Positions 41,876 through 53,034 of a DNA stretch of 64,000 nucleotides are shown here, in pieces. A program made the translations under genes and the position numbers. The notes beneath the pieces are model-generated. The model saw nothing but the letters and a program-made list of their open reading frames with translations. It ran no database searches and was not told the origin of the DNA. The number at the start of each line of letters is the position of its first letter. Position 1 is the stretch's first letter. The DNA lies in NCBI GenBank assembly GCA_035525375.1, contig DATLEI010000027.1, positions 1 to 64,000 on the forward strand, read 5' to 3'. This DNA is from JALZBN01 sp035525375. Lineage in GTDB: Bacteria; Actinomycetota; Acidimicrobiia; Acidimicrobiales; AC-14.

Positions 41876-42439
41876 ATGAATGTCTCAACGAACGACCTCA
41901 AGAACGGGATGGCGCTCAACCTGCCTGACGGGCTCTACACCGTCGTCGAGTTCCAACACGTGAAGCCGGGCAAGGGCGGCGCCTTCGTCCGCACAAAGCT
42001 CAAGAACGTGCGCACCGGAGCGGTCATCGACCGCACCTATCGTGCCGACGAAAAGCTCGAGCAGGCCATGATCGACAAGCGGGAGATGCAATACCTCTAC
42101 CGCGAGGGCGTCCACCGCGTCTTCATGGACAACGTCGACTACGACCAGATCAATGTCGAAGACGGCCCCCTCGGTGACGCGGCCAATTATCTCGTCGAAG
42201 GCAACTCAGTCGTGCTGCAAATGCATGACGGCAATGTGGTTGGCGTCGATCTCCCGGCTGCGGTCGAGTTGCGAGTGACTGAGACCGAACCCGGCGTGCA
42301 GGGTGATCGCGTCTCCGGCGCGCGAAAGCCGGCCACCCTCGAAACCGGCATCACTGTGCAGGTACCCCTCTTCGTCGGTCCGGGCGAGCGCATCAAGGTC
42401 GATACGCGCACCGGCGAATACCTCACGAGGGTGGGTTGA
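41876..42439 (+). CDS. efp: Elongation factor P
   Basis: Relieves ribosome stalling at polyproline. The 187-residue protein has three beta-barrel domains; the KOW-like domain I contains the loop PGKGGAF whose Lys sits at the functional tip. ATG 41876 begins the family-like NVSTNDLKNGMALNL; the longer frame to 41735 runs into the divergent peptidase gene. The stop overlaps nusB as TTGA. Confidence 0.97.
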   Translation: MNVSTNDLKNGMALNLPDGLYTVVEFQHVKPGKGGAFVRTKLKNVRTGAVIDRTYRADEKLEQAMIDKREMQYLYREGVHRVFMDNVDYDQINVEDGPLGDAANYLVEGNSVVLQMHDGNVVGVDLPAAVELRVTETEPGVQGDRVSGARKPATLETGITVQVPLFVGPGERIKVDTRTGEYLTRVG

Positions 42440-42870
42440 CGGCAGGCGAACCTCCTTCGGTTCGTGGAACCCGCCGTCAGGCAAGGGAGCGAGCGCTCTC
42501 GCTGCTCTACGAGGCAGAGACCAAGGGTGTTCATGCCAGCGAGGTCCTTTCGGAACTTCCTGTCGAACCGGCGCGCTTCGCTGATGACCTCGTGCGGGGC
42601 GTCGCCGAGCACGAGGTCGAGCTCGACCGGTACCTCAACGACTATGCCCACGAGTGGACGGTTGACCGGATGCCGGCGCTTGATCGGGCTTTGCTGCGAA
42701 TGAGCGTGTTCGAGCTGCTGTACCGGCCTGACGTGCCGACCGGCGTCGTAGTTTCCGAAGCCGTCGATCTGGCCCAGGACTACTCCACCGAGGAGTCGGC
42801 GCGCTTCGTCAACGGCATGCTGTCGAAGATCGCCGAGGCCGTCCGGCCCGAGCCGGTGGTCGAGCTCTAA
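42436..42870 (+). CDS. nusB: Transcription antitermination factor NusB
   Basis: Binds boxA RNA with NusE in rRNA antitermination. The 144-residue all-helical protein shows RRQARERALSLLYEAE near its start and the C-terminal VNGMLSKIAEAV. TTG 42436 overlaps the efp stop as TTGA. The pyr operon promoter follows directly. Confidence 0.95.
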   Translation: MTAGEPPSVRGTRRQARERALSLLYEAETKGVHASEVLSELPVEPARFADDLVRGVAEHEVELDRYLNDYAHEWTVDRMPALDRALLRMSVFELLYRPDVPTGVVVSEAVDLAQDYSTEESARFVNGMLSKIAEAVRPEPVVEL

Positions 42871-42886
42871 TCCGCTCGTTCTGCGC

Positions 42887-42892
42887 TACAGT
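42887..42892 (+). promoter_or_regulatory. -10 box of the pyr operon
   Basis: TACAGT predicts transcription start near 42900, just ahead of the PyrR-binding sequence, giving a leader of about 115 bases before pyrR. Confidence 0.5.
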
Positions 42893-42910
42893 CTCAGCTA
42901 CACCGTTAAT

Positions 42911-42947
42911 TCTGGTCCTGTGAGGCCAGCACGGAGCAGGAGTCAGA
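42911..42947 (+). promoter_or_regulatory. PyrR-binding RNA hairpin (anti-antiterminator) of the pyr leader
   Basis: TCCTGTGAGGCC at 42916-42927 closely matches the UCCAGAGAGGCU core of Bacillus PyrR binding loops (9 of 12 positions). TCCTG (42916-42920) pairs with CAGGA (42937-42941), and outer bases TCTG (42911-42914) can pair with CAGA (42944-42947). When PyrR with UMP binds, this structure should favour the terminator at 42973. Confidence 0.75.
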
Positions 42948-42972
42948 TTGGCCGAACGAGAACGATCTGCAG

Positions 42973-42996
42973 CGCCCCCGCATGGGGGCGTTTTTT
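42973..42996 (+). terminator. Attenuator terminator of the pyr operon
   Basis: CGCCCCC (42973-42979) and GGGGGCG (42984-42990) form a 7-bp stem with loop GCAT, followed directly by six T residues: a textbook intrinsic terminator 17 bases before ATG 43014. It is the only T-tract terminator I found in the window. Confidence 0.9.
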
Positions 42997-43013
42997 CTGC
43001 CCAAGCCCAGGTC

Positions 43014-43532
43014 ATGAACGCCGATGACCTGCGGCGGGCGATCACCCGGATCGCCCACGAGATCGTTGAGCGCAACCAGGGCCTTGCGTCCGTCGTGCTC
43101 GTCGGCCTTCAGACCGGGGGTGTGCGTCTGGCGGCCCGACTGGCCGAAGCGCTGGCCCAGGTAGAGCACACCGAGGTGCCCGTTGGAACGCTCGATGTCG
43201 CCTTTTATCGCGATGACATCGGCCTCCGTCCGGTGATGCCGGAGGCGGTCACCGACATCCCGTTCGACCTCACCGGCAGTGTCGTGATCCTTGTCGACGA
43301 CGTGCTGTTTACGGGCCGTACAGTGCGCGCCGCTCTCGACGCGCTGAACCACTACGGGCGCCCCCGCGCCGTCCAGCTCGCGGTCATGGTCGACAGGGGG
43401 CACCGCGAGCTACCGATCCGACCCGACTTCGTGGGGAAGAACCTGCCGACACGCCACGATGAAATGGTCGACGTGCGTGACGACGGCGTCGACGTAGGCG
43501 AGATGGTGCCCCGCGCCAAGAGGGCCAACTGA
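43014..43532 (+). CDS. pyrR: Bifunctional pyr operon regulator / uracil phosphoribosyltransferase PyrR
   Basis: RNA-binding attenuation protein with residual UPRTase activity. At 172 residues it has the PRPP loop VILVDDVLFTGRTVRAAL. ATG 43014 is chosen; the frame opens at TTG 42948, but that would place the leader terminator inside the coding sequence. Its own leader contains the PyrR site, so it is autoregulated. pyrB starts at the base after its stop. Confidence 0.95.
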   Translation: MNADDLRRAITRIAHEIVERNQGLASVVLVGLQTGGVRLAARLAEALAQVEHTEVPVGTLDVAFYRDDIGLRPVMPEAVTDIPFDLTGSVVILVDDVLFTGRTVRAALDALNHYGRPRAVQLAVMVDRGHRELPIRPDFVGKNLPTRHDEMVDVRDDGVDVGEMVPRAKRAN

Positions 43533-44453
43533 GTGGTCGGCAACCTTCTCTCGGTGGCCGACCTCGGCGCGGAGGGAATTGAGGAGGTGATGGCTGTCAC
43601 CGATTCGTTCGTGGAGGTGAGCGAGCGCGCCATCCCCAAGGTTCCGACACTTCGAGGCAAGACCGTCGTTTCTCTTTTCTACGAGGACTCGACCCGCACC
43701 CGCTTGTCGTTCGAAGCGGCTGCAAAGCGGCTCTCGGCGGACACGATGAACTTTGCCGTTTCCTCGTCATCGGTGAGCAAGGGCGAGTCGCTACGCGACA
43801 CGGTGCAAACCATCGAGGCAATGGGTGTCGACGCGTTAATAGTGCGCCACTGCTCCGCCGGGGTGCCCTGGCAGATTTCCTCGTGGGTGGACGCATCGGT
43901 CATCAACGCCGGCGACGGATGGCACGAGCACCCCACACAGGCACTTCTCGACTGCTACACCGTCCGGGGAAAACGGGGTTCACTCGAGGGCCTCCGCATC
44001 GCGATCGTCGGCGACGTGAAGCACTCGCGGGTCGCCCGCTCGAACGTTCTCGCCTTCGCCCTCCTTGGTGCCGAGATCACCCTCGTCGCCCCGCCGACAC
44101 TGCTGCCGCCGAGCCTCGACGGCTGGCCCGTCACTGTTAGTCACCGGATCGACGACGTCCTTCCCAAATGCGACATCGTCTACCTGTTGCGGATGCAGTC
44201 CGAGCGCCAGAGTGAAGCACTCCTTCCGTCGCTCCGGGAGTACACGGCTCGTTATGGCCTGACCCGAGCACGAGCCGACCTCCTGCAGGATGACGCACTC
44301 GTCATGCATCCGGGGCCCATGAACCGGGGCGTGGAGATCGCTGCTGACGTGGCCGAGTTTCCTTGCTCGGTGATCACCCGTCAGGTCGCCAACGGCGTGG
44401 CCGTGCGCATGGCTGTTCTCTTCCTCCTCCTCGGCGCGTCGCCGAATGCCTGA
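43533..44453 (+). CDS. pyrB: Aspartate carbamoyltransferase catalytic subunit
   Basis: Second step of UMP synthesis, joining carbamoyl phosphate and aspartate. The 306-residue protein has the carbamoyl phosphate motif STRTR in FYEDSTRTRLSFE, HCSAG, HPTQALLDCYT and the aspartate-binding HPGPMNRG. GTG 43533 abuts the pyrR stop with no spacer. No regulatory pyrI gene is present nearby, as usual in actinobacteria. It overlaps pyrC by 8 bases. Confidence 0.96.
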   Translation: MVGNLLSVADLGAEGIEEVMAVTDSFVEVSERAIPKVPTLRGKTVVSLFYEDSTRTRLSFEAAAKRLSADTMNFAVSSSSVSKGESLRDTVQTIEAMGVDALIVRHCSAGVPWQISSWVDASVINAGDGWHEHPTQALLDCYTVRGKRGSLEGLRIAIVGDVKHSRVARSNVLAFALLGAEITLVAPPTLLPPSLDGWPVTVSHRIDDVLPKCDIVYLLRMQSERQSEALLPSLREYTARYGLTRARADLLQDDALVMHPGPMNRGVEIAADVAEFPCSVITRQVANGVAVRMAVLFLLLGASPNA

Positions 44454-45744
44454 TTCGATTGTCGTCATCAGAGGCGGCACGGTCGTCGATGCAACCGGCT
44501 CGCGCCGGGCCGACGTCCTGATCCGTGACGACCGCATCGTCGCCGTCGAAAGCGCGGTTGATCCACCCGGGGGGGCCACAGTGCTCGACGCCGGCGGCTG
44601 CATCGTCGCTCCCGGTCTCGTGGATCTCCATGCCCATCTGCGTCAACCCGGCGCCGAGCAAGCGGAAACGGTCGAGTCCGGCTCACGCGCTGCTGCCCTC
44701 GGCGGGTACACGGCGGTAGTGGCGATGCCCAACACCAATCCGGCCATCGACTCGGCGGCGGTGGTGCGCGAGGTACAGGAACTGGCGGTGACGGCGCTCT
44801 GCGACGTCCGCGTCGCCGGCGCGATCACTGTTGGGCGCAAAGGCGAGGCGTTGTCGCCGCTGGGGGAGATGGCCGATCTCGGCGTCAAGCTGTTCACCGA
44901 CGACGGCACTGGCGTGCAGGACTCCCGTCTCATGCGCCGTGCCCTCGAATACGCGTCGGCGCTGGGCGTCACGTTGGCCCAGCACTGCGAAGATCTTTCG
45001 CTCGCCGCCGGTGGTCAGATGAACGAAGGCGCCTGGTCGAGCCGCCTCGGACTGCCGGGCGCGCCGGCGCAGGCGGAAGAGGTCATGCTCGCCAGAGATC
45101 TTGCGCTCCTTCGCGTGACCGCCGGGATGGGCGCTCGTATGCATTTTCAGCACCTGAGCACCGAGGGCTCGATGGACATGGTCAGGGCGGCGCGCGCCGA
45201 AGGACTTCCGGTGACGGCTGAAGCGGCGCCGCATCACTTCACCCTGACCGACGAACGGGTCCAGTCCTACGACCCCGTGTTCAAGGTCAACCCGCCGTTA
45301 CGCAGCGCCCGTGACGTCGAAGCGGTCAAGGTCGCACTTCGGGCCGGAACGCTTGACGCCATCGCAACCGACCACGCCCCTCATCCGCAGGAAGACAAGG
45401 AACGGCCTTTCGACCAGGCGGCTCCGGGGATGGTGGGCCTCGAGACCGCGCTGGCTCTGGCGATCACTGAACTCGATTTGCCCATCGAGCAAGTCCTCGC
45501 CCTCATGAGTTGGCAACCAGCACGAATCGCGGGCCTGGAGGCGACGCAAGGCAACAGTTTTATCGAGGGGTCCAGCGCGAACGTCTGCATCTTCAATGCG
45601 CACGAAACCTGGCTGGTCGACGCTGCGACGTTGGCGAGTAGGAGTAAGAACACTCCCTACGACGGCATGAAGCTCACGGGCCGCGTGCGCCACACCGTGT
45701 ACGAGGGTGAGATCGTCGTGAAGGACGCCGAGGCGCAGAGATGA
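44446..45744 (+). CDS. pyrC: Dihydroorotase (type I)
   Basis: Cyclises carbamoyl aspartate. The 432-residue length, the metal motif HAH (H62 and H64) in DLHAHLRQPG, TDDGTGVQD and ATDHAPH place it in the long type I class that can associate with PyrB. It begins 8 bases before the pyrB stop and overlaps carA as ATGA. Confidence 0.95.
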   Translation: MPDSIVVIRGGTVVDATGSRRADVLIRDDRIVAVESAVDPPGGATVLDAGGCIVAPGLVDLHAHLRQPGAEQAETVESGSRAAALGGYTAVVAMPNTNPAIDSAAVVREVQELAVTALCDVRVAGAITVGRKGEALSPLGEMADLGVKLFTDDGTGVQDSRLMRRALEYASALGVTLAQHCEDLSLAAGGQMNEGAWSSRLGLPGAPAQAEEVMLARDLALLRVTAGMGARMHFQHLSTEGSMDMVRAARAEGLPVTAEAAPHHFTLTDERVQSYDPVFKVNPPLRSARDVEAVKVALRAGTLDAIATDHAPHPQEDKERPFDQAAPGMVGLETALALAITELDLPIEQVLALMSWQPARIAGLEATQGNSFIEGSSANVCIFNAHETWLVDAATLASRSKNTPYDGMKLTGRVRHTVYEGEIVVKDAEAQR

Positions 45745-46837
45745 CGAGAGTGGCTCATCTCGTCCTTGCCGATGGCACCTGTTTCGAAGGTGAAGCCGCA
45801 GGCGCGCCGGCTGCGGTCACGACCGGCGAGGTCGTCTTCAACACGGTGATGAGTGGCTACCAGGAGGTCATCACCGATCCCTCCTACGCCGGCCAGGTCA
45901 TCGCCTTCACGTACCCGCAGATCGGCAACTACGGCGTCAGTGCGATAGACGATGAGAGCCGGCGCGCCCATTGCCGAGGCATTGTCGTGCGCGACCTGGC
46001 TCGCCGTCCCTCGAACTGGCGAGCGAATGCTGACCTCGACACCTGGCTGCGAGCGAACGACATACCGGCAATCACTGGCATCGACACTCGCCGCCTCACC
46101 CGCCACATCCGCGACGCCGGTTCCATGCCGTGCGCGTTCGGCACTGCTGACGAGGTGACATTGAAGGAAGCGGCACGTGCCGAGCCGGGCACCGACGGGG
46201 TCGACCTCGTCGCCACGGTCACCACCGACGAAGCCTTCACAACCGGCACAGGACCGTTCCGTGTCGTCGCCTACGACTTCGGAATCAAGACCAGCATCCT
46301 GCGGCTGCTCGAACAGCTGGCGACGGTAGAGGTCGTTCCGGCGGCGACAACCGCCAGTGACGTTCTCGCTCGCAACCCTGACGGTGTCTTTCTCTCGAAC
46401 GGTCCCGGCGACCCGGCGGCAGTGGCGTATGCCACAGAGTCGATCGGCGTACTGCTCGGCGCGGTGCCGGTGTTCGGTATCTGTCTCGGCCACCAGCTTC
46501 TCGCTCACGCCCTCGGCGGCCAGACCCACAAGCTCTCGTTCGGACATCACGGCGGCAACCATCCGGTGCGTCGCCTCTCCGACGATGCGGTGGAGATTAC
46601 GAGTCAGAACCACAACTACGCCGTTGTCGAAGGCTCCATCGCCTCGGCCGACGTCACCCACGTAAACCTCAACGACGGCGTCATCGAAGGTCTGCGGTGT
46701 CGCGACGTCCCTGCCTTCAGTGTCCAGTACCACCCCGAAGCCGGGCCCGGACCCCATGACGCTCGCTACCTGTTCGATGACTTCGTCGACCTCATGCGAA
46801 GCGGTACCCGGCCGCCGCGTCCCGAGGGTGGCCGCTA

Positions 46838-46838
<1 letters not shown>
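45741..46838 (+). CDS. carA: Carbamoyl phosphate synthase small subunit (glutaminase)
   Basis: Provides ammonia from glutamine to CarB. The 365-residue protein has the N-terminal CarA domain (FNTVMSGYQEVITDPSYAGQ) and a class I amidotransferase with nucleophile Cys in FGICLGHQLLA and His/Glu in YHPEAGPGPHD. Its stop TAG shares a base with the carB GTG. Confidence 0.96.
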
Positions 46839-50179
<3,341 letters not shown>

Positions 50180-50188
50180 GCGATCACG

Positions 50189-51118
50189 CTGCCTGACGCC
50201 GTTGATCTGTCGGCGCGAGTCGGCGCCCTCACGCTGCCGAACCCTGTCCTGACTGCGGCCGGGACCTCAGGGCACGGCGCGGAACTGTCAGCGTTCTTCG
50301 ATCTGTCGTCGTTGGGCGCCGTCGTCGTGAAGTCGATCTCGGCACAACCGTGGGGCGGGAACGCAGCGCCGCGAGTACACGAGGCTGACTTTGGCATGCT
50401 CAACTCGGTCGGGCTCCAGAACCCAGGCGTGGGGGATTGGCTCGCCGAGGAGGTGCCCGCTCTCGTTACTTCCGGCGCGCGCGTTGTCGCCTCGATCTGG
50501 GGGCGCGCCGTCGACGACTACGCGACTGTCGCATCCGCCCTTCGCGACGCGCCGGCGGCGGTGATCGCGGTTGAGGTCAACCTGAGCTGCCCAAACCTCG
50601 ACGGTGGCCGTCACATGTTCGCCCACTCGACGTCAGCCACCAGCGAAGCCATCTCTGCCAGCCTCGGGTGTGGTCGTCCGGTGTGGGCGAAGCTGAGTCC
50701 GAATGTTGCCGACATCACCGAGATCGCCGGCGCGGCGATCTCCGCCGGTGCCAGCGCGCTCACCCTCGTCAACACGGTGATGGGGATGGCGATCGACACC
50801 GAGACACGCCGCCCCATTCTCGGGGCAGGCACGGGGGGTCTAAGTGGACCTGCGATCCGCCCCGTCGCCGTTCGGGCGTTGCGCGAGTGCCATCTCGCGT
50901 TTCCCGACGTCTCGCTCGTCGGGGTCGGCGGAGTCAGCCGCGGTGAGCACGCGGTCGAGCTTCTGCTCGCCGGTGCCAGTGCCGTACAGGTCGGTACCGC
51001 CACCTTCGCCGATCCTCGCGCGCCGGCACGAGTCCTGGCCGAACTTCGGGACTGGTGTATCCGCCATGATGTCACCGCCGTGTCTCAACTCGTGGGGAGT
51101 GTCTATGGAGCTTCGTGA
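50189..51118 (+). CDS. pyrD: Dihydroorotate dehydrogenase, class 1B-like; probable CTG start
   Basis: Oxidises dihydroorotate to orotate with FMN. The catalytic base Cys is in VNLSCPNLDGG, a phrase typical of class 1B rather than class 2 enzymes. AKLSPNV and VGVGGVSRGEHAVELL follow. The first conventional start, TTG 50312, would remove about 40 conserved residues including LPNPVLTAAGTSG, which are encoded upstream in frame. Between the carB stop and that point only CTG 50189 is a plausible initiator, with AGG 8 bases upstream, giving 309 residues. Class 1B enzymes normally need PyrK, but no pyrK is in this operon. Confidence 0.85.
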   Translation: MPDAVDLSARVGALTLPNPVLTAAGTSGHGAELSAFFDLSSLGAVVVKSISAQPWGGNAAPRVHEADFGMLNSVGLQNPGVGDWLAEEVPALVTSGARVVASIWGRAVDDYATVASALRDAPAAVIAVEVNLSCPNLDGGRHMFAHSTSATSEAISASLGCGRPVWAKLSPNVADITEIAGAAISAGASALTLVNTVMGMAIDTETRRPILGAGTGGLSGPAIRPVAVRALRECHLAFPDVSLVGVGGVSRGEHAVELLLAGASAVQVGTATFADPRAPARVLAELRDWCIRHDVTAVSQLVGSVYGAS

Positions 51119-51785
51119 CCGACTGGTTCTGGCCCTCGACGTCGACGACCTCGTCGTCGCCTTGCGTCTGGGCCATCAACTGCAACCGTGGTTCGGTGTG
51201 GCCAAAGTCGGGCTCGAGCTGTACGCCGCGGCCGGCCCTGATGCGGTAGCGAGCCTCAGCGAGGCCGGCTTCAAAGTCTTTCTCGATCTGAAGTTGCACG
51301 ACATTCCGACGACCGTTCGTAAGGCAGCTCGCGTCGTCGGCGCGTTCGGCGCCAGCTATCTCACGCTCCACGCACATGGCGGACCGGTCATGCTGCGCGC
51401 CGGGGTCGACGGCCTCTCTGAAGGCGCGGCCGCCGCCGGTATGCCGCTACCGATGGCCGTAGCGGTCACGGTCCTCACGAGCGACGGGGACGCGCCACCG
51501 CACATCCTCGGGCGGCGTATCACCGCGGCAGTCGAGGGAGGATGCGGAGGTGTGGTCTGCGCCGCCGCTGATGTGCGAGAGGCCAAGCAATTGGCGCCGC
51601 GACTGAAGGCTGTGGTCCCGGGGATCCGGTTGCCGGGCTCAGATCCCAATGACCAGGCCCGGGCATCCACCCCGCAGCAGGCGCTCGCAGCGGGAGCCGA
51701 CCTCCTGGTGGTCGGGCGGGCGGTGACAACCGCCGCAGATCCAGCCGCGGCTGCCGCCGCCCTGAGCGAGTCGCTGACCAGCTGA
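51105..51785 (+). CDS. pyrF: Orotidine 5'-phosphate decarboxylase
   Basis: Last step to UMP. The 226-residue TIM barrel has the catalytic D-K-x-x-D in FLDLKLHDIPTTV, VTVLTS and the C-terminal phosphate site LVVGRAVT. ATG 51105 is preceded by GGGGAG at 51094-51099 and overlaps pyrD by 14 bases; the frame extends further into pyrD only as an artefact. It ends the pyr operon. Confidence 0.95.
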   Translation: MELRDRLVLALDVDDLVVALRLGHQLQPWFGVAKVGLELYAAAGPDAVASLSEAGFKVFLDLKLHDIPTTVRKAARVVGAFGASYLTLHAHGGPVMLRAGVDGLSEGAAAAGMPLPMAVAVTVLTSDGDAPPHILGRRITAAVEGGCGGVVCAAADVREAKQLAPRLKAVVPGIRLPGSDPNDQARASTPQQALAAGADLLVVGRAVTTAADPAAAAAALSESLTS

Positions 51786-51827
51786 TGCAACCCTGAGACG
51801 GCCCGGAAGGCAATGAGCTGGGCGCGC

Positions 51828-51833
51828 TAGGGT
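51828..51833 (+). promoter_or_regulatory. -10 box of mihF
   Basis: TAGGGT ends 7 bases before ATG 51841. GTG 51832 in the same frame overlaps this box and is unlikely to be the start. Confidence 0.5.
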
Positions 51834-51840
51834 GCCAGCC

Positions 51841-52164
51841 ATGCCGCTGCCTCCCACACTTTCTCCGGACGAGCGCCTGGCTGCGCTTGACAAAGCCGCC
51901 GCCGCTCGCCGCCAACGGGCCGAGCTCAAAGACAAGCTGAAGATCGGGTCCATCAATCTCAAGGAGCTGCTCGACCAGAGCACTCGCGACGAGGTGGTGG
52001 GCAAGATGAAGGTGGTTGCCGTGCTCGAGTCCCTCCCCGGGGTGGGCAAGGTGCGGGCCCGTCGGCTGATGGAGGAGCTGCATATCAGCGAGGCCCGTCG
52101 CGTTCGGGGCCTCGGCGCTCAGCAGCGAGAAGCGCTTCTTCGGCAGTTCCCCGCGACGTCCTGA
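51841..52164 (+). CDS. mihF: Actinobacterial integration host factor (mIHF)
   Basis: A 107-residue nucleoid-associated protein of the actinobacterial mIHF family. The N-terminal half is helical and charged (RLAALDKAAAARRQRAEL). The helix-two-turn-helix region includes LESLPGVGKVRARRLMEEL, the DNA-contacting part. Length matches the roughly 105 residues of the mycobacterial protein. Its stop TGA overlaps the proposed CTG start of gmk. Confidence 0.93.
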   Translation: MPLPPTLSPDERLAALDKAAAARRQRAELKDKLKIGSINLKELLDQSTRDEVVGKMKVVAVLESLPGVGKVRARRLMEELHISEARRVRGLGAQQREALLRQFPATS

Positions 52165-52736
52165 GCAAGACGCCTTCTCGACCCCTCCTCTTTGTCATCG
52201 TCGGTCCATCCGGCGCCGGCAAGGGATCGATCGTCGCCGGTCTGTCGCGTCGCGTGCCCCAGCTCTGGTTGAGCCGATCCTGGACAACCCGCCCGCCGCG
52301 CGTCGGCGAAGCGGCCGACGCCTACAAATTCGTCGACCGCGACACCTTCCTTGCTCACGCTGATTCCGGCGGGTTCGTCGAGTCGGCCGAGGTCTTCGGG
52401 CATCTGTACGGAACGCCCATTCCCGACCCGCCGGTGGGAAACGACCTGCTGCTCGAAATCGACGTGCAGGGAGCAAACCAAGTTCGGACGTTGCATCCCG
52501 ATGCCGTGGTGATCCTCATCGACGTCCCATCGCGTGCGGCTCAGGAGGAGCGCCTGCGGGCGCGAGGCGACGACGAAGCGCTGATCGCGCGCCGCTTGGC
52601 GCGCGCCGACGCCGAAGCTGAAGCGGGCAGAGCCCTCGCCGACTACGTCATCGTCAACGAAGACTTGGACCGGGCCATCGAGGAGTCGGCTGCTATCGTG
52701 GAGATGCACCGCAGCGTAGGTTCGCCTCCGAGCTGA
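52161..52736 (+). CDS. gmk: Guanylate kinase, probable CTG start
   Basis: Phosphorylates GMP to GDP. The P-loop GPSGAGKG, RSWTTRPPR, DVQGANQVR and IVNEDLDRAIEE identify it. The first conventional start, GTG 52254, comes after the P-loop and would give a dead protein. Upstream in frame the only plausible initiator is CTG 52161, overlapping the mihF stop as CTGA. This gives 191 residues, the normal length, with the P-loop at residues 15-22. The mihF-gmk-rpoZ order is conserved in actinobacteria. Confidence 0.9.
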   Translation: MSKTPSRPLLFVIVGPSGAGKGSIVAGLSRRVPQLWLSRSWTTRPPRVGEAADAYKFVDRDTFLAHADSGGFVESAEVFGHLYGTPIPDPPVGNDLLLEIDVQGANQVRTLHPDAVVILIDVPSRAAQEERLRARGDDEALIARRLARADAEAEAGRALADYVIVNEDLDRAIEESAAIVEMHRSVGSPPS

Positions 52737-52767
52737 CCGCCTGATCAACCCGACTGGAGTTACCCAG

Positions 52768-53034
52768 ATGTCCGAACGCGCGACGATGATCTACCCGCCG
52801 ATCGAAGACCTTCTCGACAAGGTCGACTCGAAGTTCAGCCTGGTGAGCCTCGCCGCCAAGCGCGGACGGCAGATCAACTCGTACTTCAGCCAGCTCGGTG
52901 AGGGTCTGGGCTCCATTGTGCCGCCGCAGGTCGCTTCGGTTTCCCGCAAGCCGCTGTCCATCGCGCTCGAAGAGATCGCCGCGAGCAAGATCACCTACAC
53001 CCGTCCTGAAGAGGTCGAGGACACCGAGAAGTGA
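52768..53034 (+). CDS. rpoZ: RNA polymerase omega subunit
   Basis: An 88-residue omega subunit, recognised by YPPIEDLLDKVDSKFSLVSLAAKRGRQ and PLSIALEEIAASKI (shown in parts by the conserved LAAKRGRQIN core). It assists RNA polymerase assembly. GGAG about 9 bases upstream supports ATG 52768. The stop overlaps coaBC (GTGA). Confidence 0.95.
   Translation: MSERATMIYPPIEDLLDKVDSKFSLVSLAAKRGRQINSYFSQLGEGLGSIVPPQVASVSRKPLSIALEEIAASKITYTRPEEVEDTEK

Noticed and set aside
42948..43013. TTG start for pyrR adding 22 residues
   Set aside because: The added stretch contains the attenuator terminator and its T tract, and is not family-like. ATG 43014 starts the conserved protein.
51832..51840. GTG start for mihF
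   Set aside because: It overlaps the -10 box TAGGGT. ATG 51841, 7 bases after the box, gives the expected length.
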